A DNA stretch of 64,000 nucleotides from Heterodera schachtii (lineage: Eukaryota > Nematoda > Chromadorea > Rhabditida > Heteroderidae), in contig SIJG01000107.1 of the NCBI GenBank assembly GCA_023374025.1, forward strand, positions 298,827-362,826. The letters are read 5' to 3'. The notes beneath the pieces are model-generated. The model was not told the DNA's origin, did no database searches, and saw only the letters and a list, made by a program, of their open reading frames with translations. The translations under genes and the position numbers were made by a program. Numbering within the stretch: position 1 is the stretch's first letter; each line of letters begins with the position of its first letter. This document shows, piece after piece, positions 11,008 through 19,655 of this stretch.

Positions 11008-11420
11008 TTATAAAAATGGCGATGAAATGAAAGTGCGAAATTTGTCATAATATACTAATTCCAAAAGTGATTTGCTATGATAGCCTTCTGCATCTTGAAT
11101 CGCTTTTTCCAATTTTGCCTTTTCTTCCTTGGCATTTTCCTTGACATTTTCGCATATATTTTCCTTTTTTTTGTTCAAATTGTTACGAAGTTGTTCAATT
11201 TTGGTTTCAGTCTTACTTTTCGTTAAAGAGTTTTCCCCACTTTTATCCTCTTTAATTTCGTAATTTAATTCATTCGAATTTACCAAATCCATCTGAAACA
11301 TTTGAGTGACATTCCAATATTCGTTTTTCCCATTTTTCCAAAAAAAAAATCCGAATTATAATTCAGTATTTCAACAACTCCAATCAAACTTTAAGGAAAA
11401 ATTTCCGTTCTCATTACTAA
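11008..11420 (-). pseudogene. Locus E: exon-4 (B2) fragment
   Basis: The open part (11301-11008) reads FQMDLVNSNELNYEIKEDKS and continues through ETKIEQLRNNL to FRTFISSPFL, a normal B2 helix and C-terminus. The 5' third (11420-11302) is recognisable (SLIGVVEILNYNSDFFFW) but out of frame or interrupted. Upstream it is replaced by GC-rich CCCGGTTTT-type repeat sequence, with no exons 1-3. Confidence 0.7.
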
Positions 11421-11779
11421 TGAACTATAATCCCGGTTTTTCAATCCAAAAAGTTCTGGTGCCGGTTTTGCCCAAAATTCCCGGTCCCGACCTACCCTAC
11501 TTTTGTCACTTCGCCCACATCCATACTTTTGTCACTTTGGCTCACCATGTCTCCAACCCTAGGACCGCTTCAAAAATATTTATCGACCCCCAACCCACTA
11601 AAAGTGGCATCGCCTGAAAAATTTTTAAAATTAATAATAAAAAAAAGTGAATTTATAAGGACAGAATAAAAAGAAATACGACAAAACAAACGAAAATATA
11701 ACTGAAAATTGAAAAAAGAAAGAAATATTTGAATGGAAAAAATATTTTAGTTTATTGAAAAGGAAAGAATTTTTTATAA

Positions 11780-11999
11780 AAACGGCGCGAAATGAAAGTG
11801 TCAAATTTATAATCATATTCTTTTCCCAGGAGTTGCTTTCATTTTCATTTTCTGCATTTACTTTTGCTTTTTGCAATTTCACCTTTTCTTCTTTGGCATT
11901 TTTTTTTTGCATTTTCACATAGTTTTTTCATTTTTTCATCAAATTCTTTTCGAAGATTGGCAATTTCAATTTCAATTCCATTTTTGTTTGATTCAACCT
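11780..11999 (-). pseudogene. Locus F: exon-4 tail fragment
   Basis: The minus strand shows GIEIEIANLRKEFDEKMKKL, then a frame slip in a run of A residues, and the family end ...KEYDYKFDTFIS in another frame. Only the B2 helix region survives. Confidence 0.65.
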
Positions 12000-12737
12000 C
12001 TTCTCATTCTTCAAAACTATCAAATTTATAGAATCAAGAAATTATATAATTAATAAATTTCAAACAATTTAATTTAACTTGTCAAAAAACAGAATGATAT
12101 ATGCAAAACCATTTTTCCTCAGATCTCAGTTGCCTGAAATGCACGAAGAAAATGTAAAAACTTATTTTGGCGTTGTGCCCTTAAAATTTATGAACAAAAA
12201 TGAATAAAAACGAAAATAATTACAAGTGATTATGATTAAAGAAACGAAATTCGCGACTTTCAAAATTAGTTTATGATTATCTTAATATCATAGACCGCGA
12301 TACCTGAGCCATACCTTGGAATCAGTATCGATTTCATAAGGTAAGATTAATCGACAAAATTGATCAAATAAAGGATGATTTCCGTCAATGGTATGAGCAT
12401 CTCACAAAACACGGTCTACTTCTAACAATTATCAAAATTACCACCACTGAAGGAAGAAAACAAAACCCAAACCTCGTTTAATCGGTCATGTGAATTTTTT
12501 CCCCTCTAAATGTTTTTTCTCAAATTTTGCATATCGAATGGGAAATAAAATTTTTTTACTACGAAACTCTGGGAACGGTATTTTGACAAATTTGAAAAAG
12601 CTAATAAAACATTTCTATTGTAACAAATTGTTTAGAATTTGCATTAAAGAATTTCAAATGGAACTTTGTATGATCACTTGTCCTTAATTAATAAATTTGT
12701 TCTTTTTATTATGAGAAAATCGATGTATGATGATGAT
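12000..12737. other. Intergenic AT-rich sequence
   Basis: No gene seen. 12284-12470 is somewhat GC-richer with no frame I can recognise. The last 8 bp (ATGATGAT, 12730-12737) are the left target duplication of the adjoining MITE. Confidence 0.4.
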
Positions 12738-13268
12738 TAAGGATGCAAAAAATATGGATATAAAATCTCGAAATATAGCCATAAACATGGACCAAAAATC
12801 GCGAAAATATGGACATAAAATGGCAAAAATATGGACATAAATTTTCCGAATTTATGGGTAAATTTCCATTTTTTCAAATTCATTAAATTCTAGTAACATA
12901 CATCTAAAATGGCTAAATACGGTAGGTATAAGAACTCGTTTTTAGAAGAAAACAAGCAATTTCTAGAGAAAAACGACCAAAAAATCGAAAATTTCCATTT
13001 TTGCTTATTTTTGACATAAATTTACCAATTTTTAAGAAAATTTAAATTTAATCAATTTTTTCGACAAAATTTTGCTAAAAATGTCTGTTTCGGAAATTTT
13101 TACGGCCTTTGGGGTCAAAACGGCCAATTTAGCTGATGGGGGCCGTTCTAATAAGGGTTTTTTGAAAAATGCTATGGACTTAAATGCCAAAATATGGACA
13201 AATATGGAAATATGGACACTCGCAAAGTCCAGAAAAAAGTATGGATTTCCATATTTTTTGAATCCCTA
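12738..13268. mobile_element. hAT-like MITE with perfect 8-bp target duplication (531 bp)
   Basis: Left end TAAGGATGCAAAAAATATGG; right end, in reverse complement, TAGGGATTCAAAAAATATGG. Flanks are identical ATGATGAT (12730-12737 and 13269-13276). Internally it reiterates ATATGGACATAAA-type words. Related sequence, inverted, occupies intron 3 of locus J (20112-20460), and a small piece lies in intron 3 of locus R (62605-62690). No coding capacity. Confidence 0.8.
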
Positions 13269-13276
13269 ATGATGAT

Positions 13277-14440
13277 GACTTTTGACCCGATTTTCTTAGT
13301 AATAATTCCGGTATCATTTTGTTTTGTTGACCAATTCTCGGTTGTTTCATGTCAATATCTTTATCTAATCGTCTCTGATTATGCACAGTTGAGCACCAAC
13401 GTAATCAAAACTAAAATCCACACTGGGAAAACTCATAAGAACCTTTCCTTGGCTCCCTCTTGTTACTGAAGTTGGCGCTGAGCCGTTATAAAAAAGCCAT
13501 CAAATGGAAATTTTCAACATAAAACTGCCCATAACTTAAAAATTTTTGGTATCATTCAATAGCCCTAAGCGTTCTCTATTAGATCACCTAAATTTCAAAA
13601 AGGTCACATTTGAGCAAACTTATGGCCAAAAGTACACAAGGGGCCAGGTTTTCGAATATTTTTGCCATAACTTTTTTGCAACCTAACAAACTTTTTTTTT
13701 AAATTTGCAGGGTTCAAGATAGAAGCTTCAATCCAAGTTAAAAAGTCATTTTTTTCAAAATTTTTTGGTTGTCTACAAAACTCGGGCTCTTCTGCTGGTC
13801 ATTACATGTTTCCTATTCATTTTTCATTTATGTCATACTCCCAAATCAAGAACCTTTCTAATAAATAAGAACTAAAAGCCCTGATTAAATATTTTCGCGA
13901 CGAGAAAATTTTTTTGAAAGTTTTCAGCATTTGCCCAAAAATGAGCAAATTTCGCTGTTTTCGTCACTTTTTGAATGTAAATTACTCACGGAAAACCCGA
14001 GATTGACCCCGTGAAATCATGACGGTAACCAAAAAACCGTAAAATCACTGTGACCGTGAGTCACTGCACACCTCTAGTAATACGATATTTCCCTAAATGC
14101 CGCAATCGGAATCGGGTCATCAAAAGTCAAAGCAATGGCACCCGTCCATTTGCTTGTTGGACTGGAGAAAAAGCGATAAAATAATTGAATATAGTTTTCA
14201 TTAATAGACAAAAAAATATCAAAAGTTTAATAAAATTGGATTTCGGGAATTCATTTGTTCAAAAAATAAAAAATTACGCATGTTCAGCCTTCAATCTTTT
14301 CACCAGTAAAATGCTGTTAAACAAATTTTTATTTGAACAATTTTATGCATTAAAAGAATACATTTTTATAAAATATGAGTCATTTAATTGCTTTATAATT
14401 TTCTGAAATTTATAATGGAATTTAAAAATGGGAAAAGAAG
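13277..14440. other. Intergenic; contains an orphan family 3' flank
   Basis: 13740-13830, in reverse complement, matches the 3' flank of loci C and J (GAGCCCGAGTTTTGTAGAC and the ATCAGCAGAAGAGC type). An orphaned gene end has therefore been left here without its coding exon. 13480-13740 has Met/Leu-poor AT sequence of repeat character (GCCATAACTTTTT words, also seen at 28180). No gene. Confidence 0.4.
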
Positions 14441-14529
14441 ACACGGCGTCCGGAAACTGAGCTGCTGTACCAAAAAAGATTCAAATACCTGTCTCAGTGG
14501 TCTATGAATGAAAAAGGAATTTCACTCAC

Positions 14530-14815
14530 TTTTGCTGATCGTTGGTGGTGCCATCGGTGGTGCCATGTGTTCGTCCAGCTGGCGCCGCAGATCACTGATC
14601 AGCGTTTGTCGGTTTCGCACCTGCTCGCGCAGAAATTTGATGGTGTCGTCGCGGTCCTTCAACTCCTTCTCCAGTTGTTCGATGCGCTCTGATCGCTCGT
14701 CAATGGCCAGCGGTGGCGGAGTCGTCTCTCCGGTGTCCATTGGCGCAGTTGGTGTTGTCAAAAACGGCACCAAATCGCCGATTGGGGTGAAAGATGTCGA
14801 TAAAACCGTTATAAC
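14530..14815 (-). CDS. Isolated GC-rich exon encoding a coiled coil (not family)
   Basis: The minus-strand frame reads VPFLTTPTAPMDTGETTPPP, then ERIEQLEKELKDRDDTIKFL and ISDLRRQLDEHMAPPMAPP. The heptad spacing of Leu/Ile/Val predicts a coiled coil. Base composition is far more GC-rich than the neighbourhood, as expected of a conserved gene. Read as an exon it ends at 14530 with a strong donor (AAAA|GTGAGT). A 5' boundary near 14815 is only suggested. No partner exon was found nearby on the same strand. It could be an exon of a gene with long introns or a displaced fragment. A leucine-zipper N-terminus of a kinase or a retroelement Gag are both possible and neither is demonstrated. Confidence 0.45.
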
Positions 14816-14870
14816 TTTTTAGTTAACCCTTTTTTGCTCTTAAAAACCCTTACATTTTGTTCCAAATTTT

Positions 14871-15359
14871 TTACTCTATCGATTTGCAAAATTTGGTGTG
14901 TATATAACGTCTAGAAAAAGAATGAAACGTAGCGATGTTATTCTCTAATTCATTTCCATCGTTTTTCCAAAAACATTTCGAAATATCTTTGAAATTTTTG
15001 AAAACATCAATTAAACTTTGTGGAAAATTCTCTCTAATAAATACTGGCTTCACCAATGGTGGCATTTGTTTCGACACCTTCGGATTTGTAGCTTAATAAA
15101 TTCATTTTTATTTTAATAAATGAAAAATTCAAAATAAGGTAATTATCAAACAACCTTTTGCATATAATCGGAATAAATATTCATATAAAATGTCCAAATA
15201 TTTGCGATATTTTTGGCATTCTGTCCGTTCATATTCTTCAAATTCATCCGCAATTTTTTCACAGTGCCAGTTCTTTCGCATCAAATATGCAATGCTAAGA
15301 TTGGCTTGATATTTTTGGGTCAAATGCTTTTTCATTTTCTCAAATTCGAATAACTTATA
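14871..15359 (-). pseudogene. Locus G': exons 3 and 4, truncated at both ends
   Basis: Exon 3 (15359-15155) keeps the A2 module without error: MKKHLTQKYQA, the C-x14-C pair in HCEKIADEFEEYERTEC, and LDILYEYLFRLYAKG. Its 5' end is cut by repeat sequence beginning CAGTGCTGTAAAAA. After a GT...AG intron, exon 4 (15091 onward) reads ATNPKVSKQMPPLVKPVFIR to NELEN. From about 14940 it runs into unrelated sequence and stops at 14871. No exons 1-2. Confidence 0.75.
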
Positions 15360-15362
15360 ATC

Positions 15363-15830
15363 AGTGCTGTAAAAAAAAATGCACGAAAAAGTAAGAAAAT
15401 AGGCGCATAATTATGCAAATAAAGTCGTGAAATATGCACCAAATATGCACCAAAATCGTAAAATATGCACCAAATAAGCACAAAAAAACTTGAAAATTAG
15501 GAGTGCAAATGAATTAAAAAAATTTTATTTCTCATAATTTTTATCGATTATTTTATGCAATTTCTCTCTCTCGCTCTATCTCTCTCTCTCCCTCTCTCTC
15601 TCTCGACAAAGCAAAAACAAAAATAAGCAATTCCCTCGACTTAATAATAATTTTTAAAAAGGGACTCACAGAATTTTTTGCTAACTTGGGGCGAGATAAT
15701 AGGCATAAAAACGCATTTTAACTTGGTTTGAGGCTTCTAAGTCCACTTTTTACATGCTGATTTTTGCTGATTTCTCAATTTTTAATTTTTACAGTGCTTA
15801 ATCGGTGATTTTTTGTGCTGAAAAATGATG
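15363..15830. repeat. Word-repeat element (AAATATGCACC) with a CT tract
   Basis: Left end AGTGCTGTAAAAA and right end TTTTTACAGTGCT are imperfect inverted termini. Inside, AAATATGCACCAAAAT words reiterate (15415-15490) and a CT microsatellite lies at 15560-15606. The right part is homologous, inverted, to 34830-35290. It interrupts locus G' exon 3. A 5-bp TAATC flank is the only hint of a target duplication. Confidence 0.45.
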
Positions 15831-15867
15831 AACATGCTAATAATTATAATTTATTAAGATGCAAATG

Positions 15868-16300
15868 CGAAGGTGTCAAAACAATTGCCACCATTAGTGA
15901 ATCCAATATTTATTGAATATTACTAATTGTTTAATTAAATTTATCCAAAAACTGAATGATATTTCGAAATGTTTTTGGAAAAAAGGGGAAAATGAATTGG
16001 AGAATTTTGATGAAAATTGTAAGATGAATTTGGTAAATGAAGAGGAATTTAACAACGAAATTAATGAAGAGAAAAGTGGGCAAAATTCATCAGTCAATAG
16101 TGCAATTGGAATTGAAATTGCCAAACTTCATAATGAATTTGAACAAAAAATGGGAAAAATGTACGAAAATACGAAAAAAAATGTCAAAAAAAGAAAAGAC
16201 GAAATTGGAAAAAGAAATTGGAAAAGCAGCAAATGAAAATAGAAAAGAACTCCTGAGAAAAGAATATGATTATAAATTTGGCACTTTCATTTTATTTTTT
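15868..16300 (+). pseudogene. Locus G: exon-4 pseudogene, inverted duplicate of 34357-34815
   Basis: After a TTATTAAG acceptor the exon reads DANAKVSKQLPPLVNPIFIE, then meets TAA: five bases present in the 34.7-kb copy (...YYSTN) are missing. The remainder, in the shifted frame (15913-16236), is NITNCLIKFIQKLNDISKCF and onward. A further frame slip precedes the C-terminal GTFI. The flanks on both sides match the 34.1-35.3 kb copy in inverted orientation. Confidence 0.8.
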
Positions 16301-16361
16301 ATAAATATTTGGTAAGTTAAATTATATTTATTGAGTAATATTTAAGTCGATCCAAGCCAGC

Positions 16362-16824
16362 TGTTGTGTCCTTACCCAAAGGAACGACAACAAATATAAA
16401 CAATTAAGTTTATTGAAGAACAAAATAAAAAATGTAGAGACGGAGGAGCGGCGAATATCGATTGGCTTATTGCCACAATAAAATTGGTGAATGATGAAGG
16501 GAAGTCCAAAGAGTGGGGAAAGAGCCAACATTGAATAGACAGAAATGGGGGACCGAAAAAGGCACAAACCAAGGATCAGAGATCACAAATGTCAATTGGT
16601 CACTATCTCCAACAGCTCCCTTCTTGAATTCTGATCACTCCAGATCAGTGGCGGCGGCGCTTCGGGATCGGGCTGGGCGAGTAAAATTGCCTCGGCTTGG
16701 TGACCCGTTGTGATCTGCGCACTGCCAGTGGAGGAACATTATCGGCTGGCTGCTCTTCGGGTTGTTGCTGTTCATCATTTGGTCCACGATCAGTGTGCAT
16801 CGGTTGATCTGCTGCTTGAAGAAT
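16362..16824 (-). mobile_element. 3' end of an LTR retrotransposon (pol tail, PPT, LTR)
   Basis: On the minus strand: a GC-rich open frame (16824-16645) ending in VRRSQRVTKPRQFYSP...RRRH-stop, a basic RRSxRxxKPxxxY tail like that in many LTR-element polyproteins. A polypurine tract AAGAAGGGAG follows (16625-16616). A 253-bp LTR-like block (16614-16362) then begins TGTTGGAGATAG and ends GGACACAACA, with terminal TGTTG/CAACA inverted and an AATAAA inside. The upstream body is missing. It lies beyond the end of locus G, in flank sequence that is uninterrupted at 34130-34180. Confidence 0.6.
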
Positions 16825-16838
16825 ATTGTGATAAATTT

Positions 16839-17613
16839 TACACTTTCATTTCGTCACCATTTTCATAAAAAAAATTTTTTCCCAGAAAATTATTGGGTTT
16901 TATGATTTTTTAAATTTTTCATTTCAAATGCTTCTACCTTTTTTCCGTTTTTTTGATTTTGGTTTAATTTTAAGCTGCTCTTTCTTTTGTATTTGCCTAT
17001 TTTCATCTGTTTTCATATAAAAAAGTATGTTTTTCAAAATTTTGTTTAACTATTTCGCCGTATTTCGCCAATTTTGTTCCTATTTGGCCCATAATTTTGG
17101 GTTTTTCTTCACTAAAATTCTCGTCAGCGAATAATGTAAAGTGAAAATGTTGGCAAAAATTTAGAGAACTGTTTTAAAAAAAGGAAAAAATAAAATAAAA
17201 GATCGATTTTGATGGGGAGTCTATAAAATAAATCATGGCGGACATTTAGTGATTTATATCTTGGGGACCGACTTTTAGGGACTCGAAACTTGAGGAATTA
17301 AATCGAAAAAATAAAAATAATGTTCAAACATTATTCTGAAGTGAAATTTTGTGAATGAGGAGTGATTGAATTATGGAACAAAATTAAAAATGAACAATAA
17401 TTGCTAATTAATGAAATGGTTTTGCAATTAGCAATTGAAACAGCGAATTAATATCCGAAAAATGAAAGAGTGGACGGAATAATTTGACAAAATTTTGACA
17501 GAAATCTGGAGGTTTAAAAAAGCGGACTAAATGGCCAAAAAAGTTAATAACATAAATTATAACAAACATTTGGTAATTTTGGATTCGAAATTAGATGATC
17601 AATGGATATGGGT
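16839..17613 (+). pseudogene. Locus H: exon-4 tail and decayed exon-2 3' half
   Basis: 16839-16877 is the last 12 codons of a family exon 4 (DKFYTFISSPFS, ending TCATAA) followed by a 3' flank to about 17100. 17330-17613 is a heavily decayed exon 2: FVNEE, MVLQLAIETAN and then NKHLVILDSKLDDQWIWV are visible through several stops, and a donor (TGG|GTGGGA) is still present. The two pieces are probably from different copies. Confidence 0.6.
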
Positions 17614-17762
17614 GGGATTTAACATTCAAATAATAATTATAGAAATTAAAAGAAAGTTTGTTCGAATTTACATTCTTATGAAAGTTTTCTTTATTATTAA
17701 ATTGCAAATCCCTTACTCTATACTAATCGAGTAAAAGCTCCTCCCACTTTTTTTGCTTTTTG

Positions 17763-17860
17763 AAGAGAGATAGTGAGAGAAAGAGAGAGAGAGAGGTGAG
17801 TGAGAGAGAGAGAGTGTGGTAAGGAGAGAAGAGAAAGAGAGAGAGAGAGAGAGAGAAATG
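17763..17860. repeat. GA-rich microsatellite
   Basis: (GA)n/(GAGAGT)n tract of about 100 bp just upstream of the class 1 promoter of locus I. Confidence 0.85.
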
Positions 17861-17876
17861 AAATAATGATACATAA

Positions 17877-18046
17877 ATTATATAAAGTAAAAAATAGACG
17901 TGGTCAATCCTACTAATTTAAAATTGCATCATTTTAATAAAAATAATAACAAATTATATTAAATAAACAGATTTGGTTAATTCTACCGGTAATTATTATT
18001 ATTCAAAAACAAATTTTTGCTCCGTTTATAAGGCTGTGTTATTTTC
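17877..18046 (+). promoter_or_regulatory. Class 1 family promoter of locus I
   Basis: Two module copies (17877-18000; second with AGATTTGGTTAATTCTACCG) are followed by the core TCCGTTTATAAGGCTGTG at about 18021-18038. The core is about 175 bp before the exon 1 ATG, the same spacing as locus C. Confidence 0.6.
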
Positions 18047-18213
18047 CATTAATTTTCATAATTACTTTACTTCATTAGGCAATTCCCTTTTAATTAAAAA
18101 ATAATTTATTTAAATATCTACCTTTTATTATATAAAAAAAATTGATATTAGGTAAATAAATTGAAATAATATTATAGAGTTTTATTTTCATTTATTTTTT
18201 AAAGAAAAATATA

Positions 18214-18788
18214 ATGTTCTATTCATTTTTTATAATTCTTTTTCTTAGTATTATTCATTATTTTTTAATAAACATTTCAAATGCAATTCCATCAGTGAGT
18301 TAATTAATCATGGTAATAAATTTGTCTAATCATTTCTAATTAGAGAGACAACGACAAAATGCTAATTTCATTTGTGAGAAATGACCAAAAAAATGGAAGT
18401 CAGTGAATTTTCAAAGCAGAAATACGAGGCATACCTTGGAATTTTGTATTATATGAGAAAAAATTGGCAATGTGACAAAATAGCAGAGAAATTTGAAGAA
18501 TATGAACGGAGGGAATGCCAAAAATATCGAAAATATTTGGACATTTTGTACGAATATTTGTACAGAGAATATATCGGAATTCCCACAGTGAAGCCAAATT
18601 GCATTTTTAAAGGCTTAATTAAAATTGAAGGACCAATAATTTATGCGGTGAATTGTTTGTCCAGAATTTCGCAATTTTATTTTATGAAAAAAGTGGGACA
18701 AGAATATAAATTTAAATTAAACGAATTATTCTCTAATCATTTAAGCAAAAATGTCAAGGAAAGTGCCAAGATAGCAAGGCGAAATTGA
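18214..18788 (+). pseudogene. Locus I: chimeric short family gene (exon 1, exon 2 fused to exon-4 tail)
   Basis: Exon 1 18214-18294 is an intact 27-aa signal peptide (...NISNAIPS) with donor GTGAGT. Exon 2 starts at 18344 (RDNDKMLISFVRND). One extra A in an A run (about 18386-18392) then shifts the frame. The downstream frame (to 18788) has the full A1 module (QCDKIAEKFEEYERRECQKY) and B1 as far as KLNELFSNHL. It then joins directly to SKNVKESAKIARRN-stop, which is exon-4 helix sequence. The middle of the gene has therefore been deleted, leaving SP-A-partial B. If the extra A is a consensus error, this would be an intact short form of about 170 aa. Confidence 0.75.
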
Positions 18789-18888
18789 AAAAAGCAAGTC
18801 AATACAGCAATTGAAAACAGAAAATTACTTCTAGAAACAGACTATTATTACAATTTTATAAATTTGGCACTTTCATTTTGACGCCATT

Positions 18889-19655
18889 TTCGTAAAAAAT
18901 CCATCCTTTTCCACAAATGTTTTGCTTTTTGAATCTTTTCGTATTTTTTCTTTTTCAATTTCCAATTTATTGCTTTGGTTTGTCATTTTCCTTTTATTTT
19001 GTATTTATAAATTGCACTTTTGTATATTTTAATTGGAGAAAATTTTGGCAAAAATTCGAGGATGTTTAAACTACGGAAAAAATAAACGATAGATCACGAT
19101 GTATGTATATAGACTATAAAATAAATTTTCGGAATTTCCAAGATCATTTTTAAAACATTTTGCTCTTGGTGGTCTTGGAAAATGCCCTTTTTGGAGACCA
19201 CTTTCGGACTCGGCCTTCCACCCGAAAATGACCATTTTTACTTTATCAACTCGAACTCCTCTAATACTCTTCCATTGGCATTGATCTGTTGCCTAAAAAT
19301 GTCCAAATGGGAATTATTTTGGGTTGTTAATGTTTTTTGTTGAATTTTAAAAAATAAATTTTCTTCAAAAAATTGAAGGCCGACAGAATTTATATTATAC
19401 CCTAAATAACACCCTTTTACCTTGGAGAAGGAAATAATTAATTACTTATCGACATAAAACTAAAATAAATATCAAAATAATTAGCCAAAATAGAACTAAT
19501 TTTATAAAGAAAAAATAAAAAGAAAATTACAAAAAAAAATCGAAAAATAATTAAAAATAGAAAAGAACGAAATAAAAATTCTAAATGAAAAATGAAAGGA
19601 AACATGAAATGATCAGCAGAAGAGCCCCCTAGTGTTTTGTAGACAACCAAATAAA
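18889..19655. other. 3' flanks of loci I and J
   Basis: 18889-19040 matches, inverted, the flank of locus B (3000-3110). 19440-19650 is the 3' flank of locus J and shares GAAATGATCAGCAGAAGAGC with locus C. 19080-19430 shows no gene. Confidence 0.45.
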
